From the NCBI GenBank assembly GCA_963697975.1, contig OY969111.1, positions 4,588,001 to 4,652,000 of the forward strand: 64,000 nt of DNA. Direction: 5' to 3'. This document shows, one piece after another, positions 41,445 through 51,700 of this stretch (position 1 is its first letter; the number at the start of each line of letters is the position of its first letter). The notes beneath the pieces were generated by a model. The model did not search any database, had not been told where the DNA came from, and saw only the letters and a list, made by a program, of their open reading frames with translations. Source of the DNA: QHXM01 sp963697975 (GTDB lineage Bacteria > Acidobacteriota > Blastocatellia > Pyrinomonadales > Pyrinomonadaceae). The position numbers were made by a program, and so were the translations under genes.

Positions 41445-44318
41445 TCACTTCTTCTTACCGACTATGACCTGCATCGTGACGCCACCGACGATGTTGTTCT
41501 TCGAGTCTCGCTGGACAACATCGACATCAATGGCTTCTCCGACCTTGGTGGTGGCGGGAACCTGAAATTTCATTCCCACTTCCACCGGACTCCGAGGCAG
41601 CAAGGTGATCGGGACACGCCCGACGATGCCCGCCTTGATGGCTACGGTTGAAATACCGTTGGCGTCCGTCACGGGTTTGACATCCTGCATCTCTGCCTCG
41701 AAATTCACGTCGGCGGGTTTCTCTTCTCCGAGCGCCGTGTCGAGGTCAAGCGTCGAGCCGCGCCCGAGGTTCATCCGCACTGCTCTGGATGTCCCCTGTG
41801 TGATCTCCACGCGGGCAGGGTCCAGAAAGCGGATGGTCGGCGGGGGCGGAGCAACAGTGGCTATCGTCGCTTCTCCAGCCTCTGCGCCATCTCCGGCATC
41901 ACCGATCACCGGACCCGCGAATATCTTCGGGTCTTTGGTGAAGATGGAGATGGGCAGGGTGGTGAATTTTGAAGCACGCTGGACTTCCAGTGTGAACTTC
42001 TCAGCCGTCTGAAGGAACTGGCTGCCCACCTGGAAAGCAAATGTCAGGCTGTCGCCTGGGATGGCGTTGACGATGGCCAGATTCTTCTGCGCCAGATTGT
42101 TGTATTCCCAGACGTGCTTGCCGCTCGGAATCGGGTCAACCGGCGTGTAGGCGGAAGCCAGCCAGCAGGCGTGAGTCCCTACGGGCGGAACCATTGCTTT
42201 GGGCCATCTGGCTTTGACGATTGTGGATGCGCCGGGGGCCAGATTGTAGCCGACTGCGGCGCTGATGAAAGGAATCCAGTCGCCCGGATAGACGAACTGT
42301 GTGCCCGCGAACGGCTTGACGTTGAATGTGACGACGAAGGCTCTTGCTGTCTGCGTGCCGCGATTGCGAACGCGCGCGTAGAACCAGTTGTCCTGCCCGG
42401 ACTCAGGAGCCTGATGGGTCGTGCCGTTGTCATTGGCATTCCTGATCCAGAGGTCTGGCGAGTTCCAGAAAGTGCCGCCGAAGACGTTGGCTCCGGTGTC
42501 CGCCGGATCATCTTTAATCCAGAGATCAACGCCTGCATTCGAGCGCAGGAGGCCGCGATCATGGAAGCTGTTGAGCATCTGCATCAGGTGCTTGCCTCTA
42601 AACTCAGGCAGCGCCGCGTTGGTATTCATCACGGCTTCAGCTCCGTCAGGCATGGTAGCGTTAGCGGCGACGGAGTGATGGCTGAGAATCACCGTCTTGA
42701 GCAACGCATCGGCGGCAGCCGTGCGCGTCGCAGCGTTCAAGGAGTCGCCGCCCATAGTGCGGTAGATGTTCCACAAAGCTGCTGACCAGATTTCGCCGTC
42801 GGCGTGCTCTTGATTTACCCAATCGGTCGGATAAACCTTAGTTCCGTCTACACGGCGCAAGCATTTCAAGGGAGTGCTGCCGAAGATCCAATCTTCGAAA
42901 AACTGCCGCTGGAAGCCGCCGCCGCGCTCTGCCTGAGCAACGCAGGCCAGGATGTCGCCGAAGCCTTCGCCCATCGCGCGAGTTTCTGCCCGTCCGGTGA
43001 CGGGATTAGTTCCGCCCCAGCCCGGCACTTGATTGTTCTGAATAGCGTGGCCGTACTCGTGGAGCATCACGTCGCCATCCGAGGCACGATTCGGCAAGCA
43101 TGCGCCGGAGTCACCGAAGTGGAGTCCTCCATCACCCGGAGAGAAAAACGCGCCGCCGCCTATGCCGTCATGAGCGTCACACTCGATGACCTTGTTGTGG
43201 GCGGTGGTGATTCCCAGACTCTGGATGTATCGCTGGGTGGTGTCCACATGGTAATAGCAATTCACGGCCTCAAAGCGGGTATCACCGCTTGAGTATTTGA
43301 AGTTGTTGGCGTTGACTTCCGTCGGCGGGTTAATGTTGGGCGCGCCGAAGTTACGCATCTTGACAAAGGGGCCTTCGAGCTTATGTACACCGCCAGCGAA
43401 TGTGATGTCCTTCAGCGTGCGTGTGACGCGCTGAGCGTCAATGGTCGCAACGGGTGTTCCGGCAAAGCCGCAAGTGCCAGCGGTCGCCGTCGGATCGCGG
43501 AGGGTATTATTGCCGGACGTGACGACCGGATTCGGATCGAAGACGAATCCCTGCCCATTAATCTGAAAGAGCAAATCCTTCTGTTCGAGAATCTGGCCGG
43601 AAAAGGCGTCAACGATGACGCGCCAATCGTGAGGAGGCTCTCTCGTCAGAATCAGCACTTGATAGGCTAACTTAAGGCCAGCGTCGGTCGGGAGATAGAC
43701 TTCCGCAGGGTCTTGGATGGGTTGTCGCAAAGTTGCTGCGCCGACTGCCGCTGTCGCTGCTGCGACCGCCTGCTTCGGCGTCATCTTGCGGTCGTCGCCC
43801 ACTTTCTCGAAGACGGTCGTACTGGCGTTTCCGAGATCAACCTGCCGGACACGATTCGCGTCGTCCACCTGCACGACTACCGAAGTGTCAACGACGGGAA
43901 TCCCCTCATGCATTTGTTGAAAATGCACGACGCGATTAATCTCTGTACTGACTTCCTGTACGACCTTGAGGCTGTTCTCGTCGGCTCTCATGCCGGTCTG
44001 GTCAGCGTTGGCTTGAAGAAACGCTCGCACGGCTGGAGCAATGTTTCCGCTTTCGTCGGCGGACATGCCCGCTGCCGTCAGCGGTAGATCGAAATCGCCG
44101 CGAATTTTTCGGGGGCGACCGGAAAGCTGATCGCGACTAACGTCGCCGTCTTGAATTTGCGGGATTGCTTCCGCAGGCACCGACTCGAAGCCGGATGGCT
44201 GCGGGGTGCCGTCAGCCGTCGCTGACGCGCCTGCTCTGGTACTTTTAGCTTTCGCTTTAGTCCCGGCAGCTTTTCTCTTTTTTCCTGCCTTTGAGGGTTT
44301 TTTCTTCGTCGGACTCAT
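41445..44318 (-). CDS. M36/M4-like metallopeptidase with FTP-like propeptide and shared C-terminal module
   Basis: This 957-residue protein has a Lys/Ala-rich N-terminus of about 40 residues (KKRKAAGTKAKAKSTRAG) and no signal peptide. A propeptide-like region follows (about 80-240), then a thermolysin/fungalysin-type catalytic domain: HEYGH at 420-424 and downstream MGEGFGDILA with the third ligand. The C-terminal part repeats the module of the M1-like protein (DLWIKDDPADTG, FWNSPDLWIRNANDNG, GQDNWFYARVRNRG, then a closing domain with VGEAIDVDVVQRDSKN). AAGGAG precedes the ATG. First gene of the minus run. Confidence 0.85.
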   Translation of the reverse strand: MSPTKKKPSKAGKKRKAAGTKAKAKSTRAGASATADGTPQPSGFESVPAEAIPQIQDGDVSRDQLSGRPRKIRGDFDLPLTAAGMSADESGNIAPAVRAFLQANADQTGMRADENSLKVVQEVSTEINRVVHFQQMHEGIPVVDTSVVVQVDDANRVRQVDLGNASTTVFEKVGDDRKMTPKQAVAAATAAVGAATLRQPIQDPAEVYLPTDAGLKLAYQVLILTREPPHDWRVIVDAFSGQILEQKDLLFQINGQGFVFDPNPVVTSGNNTLRDPTATAGTCGFAGTPVATIDAQRVTRTLKDITFAGGVHKLEGPFVKMRNFGAPNINPPTEVNANNFKYSSGDTRFEAVNCYYHVDTTQRYIQSLGITTAHNKVIECDAHDGIGGGAFFSPGDGGLHFGDSGACLPNRASDGDVMLHEYGHAIQNNQVPGWGGTNPVTGRAETRAMGEGFGDILACVAQAERGGGFQRQFFEDWIFGSTPLKCLRRVDGTKVYPTDWVNQEHADGEIWSAALWNIYRTMGGDSLNAATRTAAADALLKTVILSHHSVAANATMPDGAEAVMNTNAALPEFRGKHLMQMLNSFHDRGLLRSNAGVDLWIKDDPADTGANVFGGTFWNSPDLWIRNANDNGTTHQAPESGQDNWFYARVRNRGTQTARAFVVTFNVKPFAGTQFVYPGDWIPFISAAVGYNLAPGASTIVKARWPKAMVPPVGTHACWLASAYTPVDPIPSGKHVWEYNNLAQKNLAIVNAIPGDSLTFAFQVGSQFLQTAEKFTLEVQRASKFTTLPISIFTKDPKIFAGPVIGDAGDGAEAGEATIATVAPPPPTIRFLDPARVEITQGTSRAVRMNLGRGSTLDLDTALGEEKPADVNFEAEMQDVKPVTDANGISTVAIKAGIVGRVPITLLPRSPVEVGMKFQVPATTKVGEAIDVDVVQRDSKNNIVGGVTMQVIVGKKK

Positions 44319-45372
44319 TTTTGTCTCCTTAGCAAATGGTCCTCCCGTCTTCAGAGTCGAAAGGTTGGGCGTTGGTTGGAGCGAGGATGCTCAAGGAATC
44401 AACTCGGCTGGCGCGGAGGATAGTTGGTCATTGAAAATTCTTCGGTGGTTGTTCTGGCCGGATACTCCTGCACAATCAAATTTTTAAAAGACTGCCTACG
44501 CAATTGCAATTTTGAGACCGTTGGTTGACTCCTTAGACGATGGGCCAGTTCATTGAAAACCCGCACACTCAATTCGCTTTGCCTGTGAATGAGAGTGAAC
44601 ACCCGGCAGTAAAAGTGTCCACAATAGTGGACGCTATTTTAGAGTTGGAATAGTGAATCGCTGCTAGGTTAGGATTCAACTATCAAAAATCTTCAGTGAT
44701 GTCGGCGTGTTTCATTCTGTTAGTTTTATCACCGCTTCGGGTTTAGCCGCTCCCTGCCGCCGTCAATCGTTTACGTGCTCATCGTATGTATGACATACTG
44801 GGCCAGAGGCCGAATCACTGCACTTAATTCAGGATTGAAAGCGAGAGACGGGCTACGGCTGCGCCCGAACCCGATTTCGATTTCAGCGAGCGAAGAATGG
44901 GGAGGAAGAAAACGTTGCCGAAAGAAGAATTAATCGAAACCGGAGCACGTTGCTCAAAGACTTGCCCACATCTCAAAAAGGCTTGAAGACACAAATCATG
45001 GAGACTAGAAAACAGCTCAAGTCGAAGAAGCCATCTAACTAAAAAATCAAAATAGCTGACTCCGGGTTTCATCCACGACTGATTGCGTAATAGCTCATGA
45101 TAGAGAGGGTAATTGATCCTCTTAAGACAACCCTGGCTTTTTCATAAAGAGTATAGCCGGGCTGTTTAATTGAATTTGGTTGAGCGCGGAAGAGTAATGA
45201 TTTATTGCTCTTTCGCGCTTTGCTATTATGGTTAAGCATTGTTAAGAATTGACGTGTTCGGTTGAGTTGGCACACAATTGGCACACAGAAAAGGTGATTC
45301 TTGCCACTTGCCTCTAACTAATTAACAAGCTCAAAGCTGCCCTTACAATTTGAATTCAAGCAAGAAATAACT
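44319..45372. other. Gene-poor stretch between the protease run and hsdM
   Basis: About 1 kb. Small minus-strand frames (for example 44824-45072 and 45069-45284) have no start signals or recognisable motifs. Near 45268 a tandem TTGGCACACA pair occurs; in one frame it reads like the tail of a tyrosine recombinase (VGTQLAHR), but nothing upstream supports a gene. A direct-repeat copy lies at 45137-45151. The promoter of the hsd operon should lie near its end. Confidence 0.45.
45137..45151 (+). repeat. Left copy of a direct repeat flanking the hsd locus
   Basis: CTTTTTCATAAAGAG is identical to 52018-52032, on the far side of hsdR. With flanks the match is 20 of 24 bases. It may mark an insertion boundary of the restriction locus; a 15-mer match could also be chance. 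Confidence 0.45.
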
Positions 45373-46959
45373 ATGGCTAAAACATCAAAAGCAGAACAGG
45401 AAGAACCATTAGAAAAGAAGCTCTGGAAAGCGGCGGACAAGCTGCGTAAGAACATTGACGCGGCGGAATACAAACACATCGTTTTGGGGCTGATTTTTCT
45501 CAAGTACATTTCCGACGCTTTCGAGGAGCTTTATCAAAAGCTAGTTGCGGGCGAAGGCGATTTTGAGGGCGCAAACCCGGAAGACAAGAACGAATACACA
45601 GCAGAGAAGGTCTTTTACGTTCCGCCGTCTGCGCGTTGGAAGTGGATTCAGGGCAGGGCGACGTTGCCGACCATCGGCAAAGATGTTGACGACGCGATGG
45701 AAGCCATCGAGCGCGATAATCCGTCTTTGCGCGGCGTGTTGCCGAAGGGTTACGCGCAGGAAAAGCTGGACAAGGCAAGTCTGGGCGGGTTGATAAATCT
45801 CGTCGGCACAGCGACGCTCGGCACGAAGGAAGCGCAGAGCAAGGATTTGCTCGGCAAGGTTTACGAATATTTCCTGGGCGAGTTTGCCTTAGCCGAAGGC
45901 AAGAAGGGCGGGCAGTTTTACACACCGGGAAGCGTGGTCAGATTGCTGGTCGAGATGCTTGAGCCTTACGAGGGCCGTGTGTTCGATCCGTGCTGCGGTT
46001 CGGGTGGGATGTTCGTGCAGTCGGAGAAGTTTGTCGAAGCGCACAGCGACCATTACAAAAGAAATAACGGGAGAGGGCTGGCGTTAGACCCGGCTGATCG
46101 CATCTCTATTTTCGGGCAGGAGAGCAACCAGACGACGTGGCGGCTGGCGAAGATGAATCTGGCGATTCGCGGGATTGACAGCACAAACGTCAAATGGAAC
46201 AACGAAGGCTCTTTTCTGAACGACGCGCACAAGGATTTGAAGGCCGATTTCGTGATTGCGAATCCGCCGTTTAATGACAGCGATTGGAGCGGCGAGCTTT
46301 TGCAGAATGATGCGAGGTGGAGCGTGCTGGGTGAAAAGTTAGTGCCGCCCGTGAACAGCGCGAACTACGCATGGATTCAGCACTTTCTTTTTCATCTCGC
46401 GCCGAACGGCTTGGCGGGCTTTGTGCTGGCGAAGGGTTCATTGACTTCCAAGACGAACAACGAAGGCGAAATCAGAAAGAAGCTCATCGAAAACGATCTG
46501 GTTGATGCAATCGTCAATCTGCCGACGAAGTTGTTTCTCAATACGCAGATTCCGGCTTGCCTGTGGTTCCTGCGCCGCAACAAACAGCATCGCAAAGGCG
46601 AGATATTATTCATTGATACCAGAAATCTAGGCTTCTTACTTAACCGCAAGAACCGCGACCTGTCGGATGAAGACATCCGGCGGATAGCCGCGACGTATCA
46701 CAACTGGCGCACAGGCGAGAGTGAATACAGCGACGTTCCAGCATTTTGCAAGAGCGAAACAATCGCGGAGGTGCGAGATAAGAATTACCTTCTCACGCCC
46801 GGCAGGTACGTCGGCTTAGCCGATGACGAAGATGATTTTGATTTCAACGAGCGTTTCCAGCGCTTGAAGGTTGAACTCGAAAGCCAGATGAACGAAGAGG
46901 AAACCTTAAACGTTCGGATAATGGAAAACCTAAGCAAAATATCGGTTGCTGCAAACTAA
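45373..46959 (+). CDS. hsdM: Type I restriction-modification methyltransferase subunit HsdM
   Basis: This 528-residue N6-adenine methyltransferase has an N-terminal helical domain (KKLWKAADKLRKNIDAAEYK, IVLGLIFLKYISDAF), the SAM motif VFDPCCGSGGMFVQS and catalytic motif IV ANPPFNDSDW. It also has GLAGFVLAKGSLTSK and LPTKLFLNTQIPACLWFL. Length and motif order are those of a full HsdM. hsdS begins 6 nt after its stop. Confidence 0.95.
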   Translation: MAKTSKAEQEEPLEKKLWKAADKLRKNIDAAEYKHIVLGLIFLKYISDAFEELYQKLVAGEGDFEGANPEDKNEYTAEKVFYVPPSARWKWIQGRATLPTIGKDVDDAMEAIERDNPSLRGVLPKGYAQEKLDKASLGGLINLVGTATLGTKEAQSKDLLGKVYEYFLGEFALAEGKKGGQFYTPGSVVRLLVEMLEPYEGRVFDPCCGSGGMFVQSEKFVEAHSDHYKRNNGRGLALDPADRISIFGQESNQTTWRLAKMNLAIRGIDSTNVKWNNEGSFLNDAHKDLKADFVIANPPFNDSDWSGELLQNDARWSVLGEKLVPPVNSANYAWIQHFLFHLAPNGLAGFVLAKGSLTSKTNNEGEIRKKLIENDLVDAIVNLPTKLFLNTQIPACLWFLRRNKQHRKGEILFIDTRNLGFLLNRKNRDLSDEDIRRIAATYHNWRTGESEYSDVPAFCKSETIAEVRDKNYLLTPGRYVGLADDEDDFDFNERFQRLKVELESQMNEEETLNVRIMENLSKISVAAN

Positions 46960-46965
46960 AGAATT

Positions 46966-48102
46966 ATGGCTGGTTGGAAAGATTATAAATTGAGCGAAAT
47001 TGCCTCGTTCAAATATGGCAAGATGCCCAAGAGTAACCTTTTATACAAAGGTGAATTCCCTGTCTTTTCCGGTTACCGTATTGTCGGAACATACCCAGAA
47101 TGGAATTGTGAAAAGGGACAAGTAGTTATTGTTGCCAGAGGAGTCGGCGGAACGGGAGATGTAAAAATTGCGAAGGAAAAATGCTTTGTAACTAATTTAA
47201 GTCTTATCGCTAATTTCAATAACGAAGTTTTAGACAATACATATTTCTACTATAAGTATTTACTTAGTAATCTAATGTATTTGGATAGCGGTTCTGCACA
47301 ATCTCAAATTACTGTGCAAGATTTGAGCAAAGTTATTATTTCACTCCCGTCGCTTCCCGACCAACAAGCCATTGCCGAAGTGCTCAGCAGTTTAGACGAT
47401 AAAATAGATTTGCTTCACCGCCAGAACCAGACCTTAGAAGCACTGGCTGAAACGCTTTTCCGTCGGTGGTTCATTGAGGAAGCGGAAGAGAGTTGGGGAA
47501 ATGGATTTGTCACCGACTTAATTGATTTGAATCCTAAACGTAGCCTGAGAAAAGATACCATCGCCCCATATTTGGAGATGGGTAATCTGAGCAATGAACT
47601 TTATCATCCTCACGATTGGTATGACCGCATATTTACGTCAGGAACAAAGTTCATCAATGGCGATACGTTGTTGGCGAGGATCACGCCCTGTTTGGAAAAT
47701 GGAAAGACAGCTTACGTTGATTTTCTGAAGGATGATGAGGTTGGCTGGGGTTCTACCGAATTTATTGTCATGCGACCCAAAGCAACACTGCACCCATTTT
47801 TTAGTTATATCCTCGCAAGGCACAATGACTTTAGAAATTTTGCAATCGGCTGCATGGTGGGTACTAGCGGACGCCAGCGAGCCGACGTTGATAATCTTGC
47901 CACCTATGAAATGAAATTACCGCCGCCGGATGTAATCAAACGATTCAATAAGCACATTGAGTCTTCGCTACAAAAAATGAAATTAAACAACAATCAAATC
48001 CGCTCGCTCATAAAACTACGCGACACGCTCTTGCCGAAATTGATGAGCGGCGAGGTCAGAGTAAAAATAACCGGAGCGGAAACGGCGACCGTCAATCAAT
48101 GA
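46966..48102 (+). CDS. hsdS: Type I specificity subunit HsdS
   Basis: This 378-residue protein has two target-recognition domains separated and ended by conserved helices. The first half closes with LPSLPDQQAIAEVLSSLDDK and LETLFRRWF-like text. The second ends with NQIRSLIKLRDTLLPKLMSG. It sets the bipartite DNA site. It is slightly short for the family but both halves are complete. It is separated from hsdR by a small mobile element rather than directly followed by it. Confidence 0.93.
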   Translation: MAGWKDYKLSEIASFKYGKMPKSNLLYKGEFPVFSGYRIVGTYPEWNCEKGQVVIVARGVGGTGDVKIAKEKCFVTNLSLIANFNNEVLDNTYFYYKYLLSNLMYLDSGSAQSQITVQDLSKVIISLPSLPDQQAIAEVLSSLDDKIDLLHRQNQTLEALAETLFRRWFIEEAEESWGNGFVTDLIDLNPKRSLRKDTIAPYLEMGNLSNELYHPHDWYDRIFTSGTKFINGDTLLARITPCLENGKTAYVDFLKDDEVGWGSTEFIVMRPKATLHPFFSYILARHNDFRNFAIGCMVGTSGRQRADVDNLATYEMKLPPPDVIKRFNKHIESSLQKMKLNNNQIRSLIKLRDTLLPKLMSGEVRVKITGAETATVNQ

Positions 48103-48138
48103 TGAATAGTGAATCGAAGATAATGCTCATGCCTCTGT

Positions 48139-48725
48139 CAATTGCCACTAGCTTTAGCTAGTGGATAGGAATGCTAAAATACAAGGGCTTTAGCCAAATG
48201 TAGAGAAAAGCTTTTCCTGTTGGCTTTAGCCCCAGGCAAAACGATTATGCCGCTGGTTAAAGTCTGGATACATTTTGTCTGGTCAACGAAAAACCGCGAG
48301 CCTCTTTTAACGGATGAAATCAGGCAGCAAGTTTTCAAGCATATCAGGGAAAATGCCAGAGAAAAAGGAATCTTCATAGACTTTATCAACGGGTACGTTG
48401 ACCACGTTCATTGTCTCGTTTCGCTCGGAACAGGCCAAACTCTTGAAAAGATTATGCAGCTAATCAAGGGCGAGTCCTCTTTCTGGATAAACAAACATCG
48501 CCTTTGCAAGACCAAATTTGGATGGCAGGACGAGTATTTCGCAGTCTCGGTCAGCGAGTCTGTTCTGGATAGTGTCAGGAAATATATTGCCAATCAGGAA
48601 GAACATCATCGGACGAAGAGTTTCGATGATGAGTTTGAAGAGTTTCTCAAAAGAGCAAATTTAGGCTAAAGCCAACATCTTTTTAAATTCATTAGTCCTC
48701 CACTAGCTAAAGCTAGTGGCAATTG
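48139..48725 (+). mobile_element. RAYT/REP element (IS200/IS605-related) between hsdS and hsdR
   Basis: The ends 48139-48165 and 48699-48725 are perfect 27-nt inverted repeats. Each is itself a hairpin (CCACTAGCT-TT-AGCTAGTGG). Inner GGCTTTAGCC/GGCTAAAGCC copies lie just inside. The element is 587 bp and holds a single transposase gene. The exact ends argue for recent insertion. Confidence 0.88.
48247..48669 (+). CDS. REP-associated tyrosine (Y1) transposase, RAYT
   Basis: This 140-residue protein is a Y1_Tnp/TnpA_REP single-strand transposase. WIHFVWSTKNREPLL opens the fold, the HUH-type motif reads VDHVHCLVS, and the C-terminal helix has SVRKYIANQEEHH with the catalytic Tyr. GWQDEYFAVSVSESV lies between. 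The ATG at 48247 starts the conserved region; a TTG at 48220 would add nine unconserved residues. It should nick and move its own flanking hairpins. Confidence 0.9.
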   Translation: MPLVKVWIHFVWSTKNREPLLTDEIRQQVFKHIRENAREKGIFIDFINGYVDHVHCLVSLGTGQTLEKIMQLIKGESSFWINKHRLCKTKFGWQDEYFAVSVSESVLDSVRKYIANQEEHHRTKSFDDEFEEFLKRANLG

Positions 48726-48770
48726 ATAAGAAGGGGCAATTGATGAGAGGTGGCGATTGGTAGGGCAATA

Positions 48771-51700
48771 ATGAAACCAATAACTGAAAGCGACATCGAA
48801 ATCTTAGCCATCGAAACGCTCGAAGCGTTGGGCTGGGATTACGTTCACGGCTTACAGATTGCCCCCGGCGCGTTGACGGCGGAACGCGAAAGTTTCGAGC
48901 AGATAATTTTAACCGGACGCCTGCGAAAACAACTCGCCGTTATCAATCCCGGCATTCCCGAAGCGGCGCGTGAACAGGCGATTCAAAAAGTCCTGCGTCT
49001 CTATTCGCCCGATCTAATTTCAAACAACGAAGAGTTTCATCAATTCCTCGTCGAGGAAATAAAGATTCCATACCAACAGGACGGCTATCAAAGAAGCCAC
49101 GAAGTCGCCCTGATTGATTTCGACAACGTCGAAAACAACGAGTTTCTCATCGTCAATCAATTCACCGTCGTTGAGAACAATCAAAACAAACGCCCCGACA
49201 TCCTGCTTTTCGTCAACGGTCTGCCGCTTGTCGTCATCGAGCTAAAGAACGCTGCGGACGAAAAGGCCACCGTCAGAAGCGCGTTCGAACAAATCCAAAC
49301 ATACAAAGCGATTATTCCGAGCCTCTTCAAGTACAACGCTGTCTGTGTTATCTCCGATGGAATGGAATGCAAAGCCGGGAGTCTTTCGGCAGACTTTTCG
49401 CGGTTCATGACCTGGAAAACTGTTGACGGCAAAAAGGAAGCCTCTCGCTTCGTGCCTCAACTGGAAACGCTCATCAAAGGGATGCTCAACCGCGCCACGC
49501 TGCTTGATCTGGTTCGCAACTTCATCGTCTTTGAAAAGTCCAAAAAGGAAGACCCGAAGACAGGCATCATCACTATTGAAACCGAAAAGAAGCTCGCCGC
49601 ATATCATCAATACCACGCTGTCAACGAGGCTCTGAAAAGCACTCTGCAAGCCGCGTCGGAAGCGGGGAGTCGCAAAGGCGGCGTCGTCTGGCACACGCAG
49701 GGCAGCGGAAAATCGCTCTCAATGGTCTTCTTCACCGGCAAGCTGGTTGTCAGTTTGAACAATCCGACCGTCGTCGTCATCACTGACCGCAACGATTTGG
49801 ATGAGCAGTTGTTCGGCACATTCGCCGCTTCAAAACAACTGCTGCGTCAGGAACCCGTTCAGGCGGAAAGCCGGGAACATCTCAAGGAATTATTGAAAGT
49901 GGCGAGCGGCGGAATCGTCTTCACGACGATTCAAAAGTTCATGCCCGAAGCCGGAAGCTCCGAATACGAGAGATTGTCGGACAGAACGAACATCGTCGTT
50001 ATTGCAGACGAAGCCCACCGCACGCAATATGGGTTCGAGGCGGAAGTCAGAGACGTAGTTGATAAGGAAACGAAAGAAGTCATCGGGCAGCGCATCGCCT
50101 ACGGCTTCGCCAAGTACCTGCGCGACGCTCTGCCGAACGCCACCTACATCGGATTCACCGGAACGCCGATTGAAAGCACGGACATCAACACGCCGCAGGT
50201 CTTCGGAAATTACGTTGACCGCTACGACATCAAAGACGCCGTGACGGACGGCGCGACCGTCAAGATTTATTACGAAAGTCGTCTGGCAAAAGTGAAGCTC
50301 GACGAAGAAGGACGACGGTTGATTAAACAACTCGACGAAGATTTAGAAGAAAGCGAGGAAATCACCGAAAAGCAGAAGGCCAGAGCGAAGTGGGCAAAAG
50401 TCGAAGGTATTGTAGGAAATCCCCAACGCCTCGAAAATCTGGCGAAGGACATCGTGACGCACTTTGAGGCGCGGCAGAAAGTGTTTGAAGGGAAAGCCAT
50501 GATCGTCGCCATGAGCCGCCGCATCGCCGCAGAGCTTTACGATGAAATCGTTGCGCTGCGCCCCGAATGGCATGACGAGGACAAAACCAAAGGCACAATC
50601 AAAGTAATCATGACCGCTGCCAGTTCAGACGGCGCGCAGATGGCAAAGCACCATACGACCAAAACCGAGCGCAGGATGCTGTCTGACAGAATGAAGGACG
50701 AAAACGACGCACTCAAACTGGTCATTGTTCGTGATATGTGGCTGACAGGTTTTGATGCTCCGTCGCTGCACACGCTCTACGTTGACAAGAAAATGGTCGG
50801 GCATAATTTGATGCAGGCAATCGCCCGCGTCAATCGCGTTTTCAAGGACAAGCCCGGCGGTCTGGTCGTTGATTATTTAGGACTCGGGACGAGCTTGAAG
50901 GAAGCCCTCTCTTTCTATTCAGGCGCGGGCGGCAAAGGCGACCCAACCGAAAACATCGAAAAAGCCGTCGAACTAATGCTCGGAAAAATGGAAGTCGTTG
51001 AGCAGATGTTCAATGAAGAAAGCAACTCTCAACCAGACATTCTGCAAGAAGATGCCGCCGCGTATTTGCCCGACAGTTTCAAATTCGATTACGAAAGGTT
51101 TTTCAAGGCGGATGCGAGAGTGAAGCTGCAAATCATTCTCCAGGCCGAAGAACATATTTTGGGATTACAGGACGGCAAGAATCGTTTCGTGCGCGAAGTG
51201 ACCGCGCTCAGCCAGTCCTTCGCCCTTTCGATGCCGCACGAGCAAGCCGTCGAAATAACCGAACAAGTAGCTTTCTTTCAAGCCGTCAAAGCCCGGCTGG
51301 TTAAATTTGAAACCGCCGGGAACGGCAAAGGCAAATCTGATTACGAGATTGAGACGGCCATCAAGCAGGTGATAGATAAATCTTTATCTTCGGATAAGGT
51401 GGTAGATATTTTCGACGCGGCGGGAATTGATAAGCCGGAGGTTTCAATCCTTTCCGACAAATTCCTTTTGGAAGTAAAGGATATGAAGCACAAAAACCTT
51501 GCCTTTGAGCTTCTCAAAAGATTGCTCAATAACGAGATCAGCAGCCGCGCCAAAACAAATCTAGTCAAAAGCAAAGCTCTCTTGGAAATGCTTGAAACGG
51601 CAATCAAACAATATCAAAACAATTTGCTTTCGACCGCAGAAATTATTCAACGGTTAATCGAAATCGCCAGAGAAGTCAGAGAGAGCGACAGGCAAGGTGA

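Noticed and set aside
42114..42785. 223-codon plus frame inside the M36-like gene
   Set aside because: Shadow of the coding strand; the M36-like protein on minus has HEYGH and full domain order.
45264..45300. Possible integrase tail (VGTQLAHR) upstream of hsdM
   Set aside because: Only about 20 codons with a stop just before; no integrase core nearby. It may be a scar, but the sequence does not show it.
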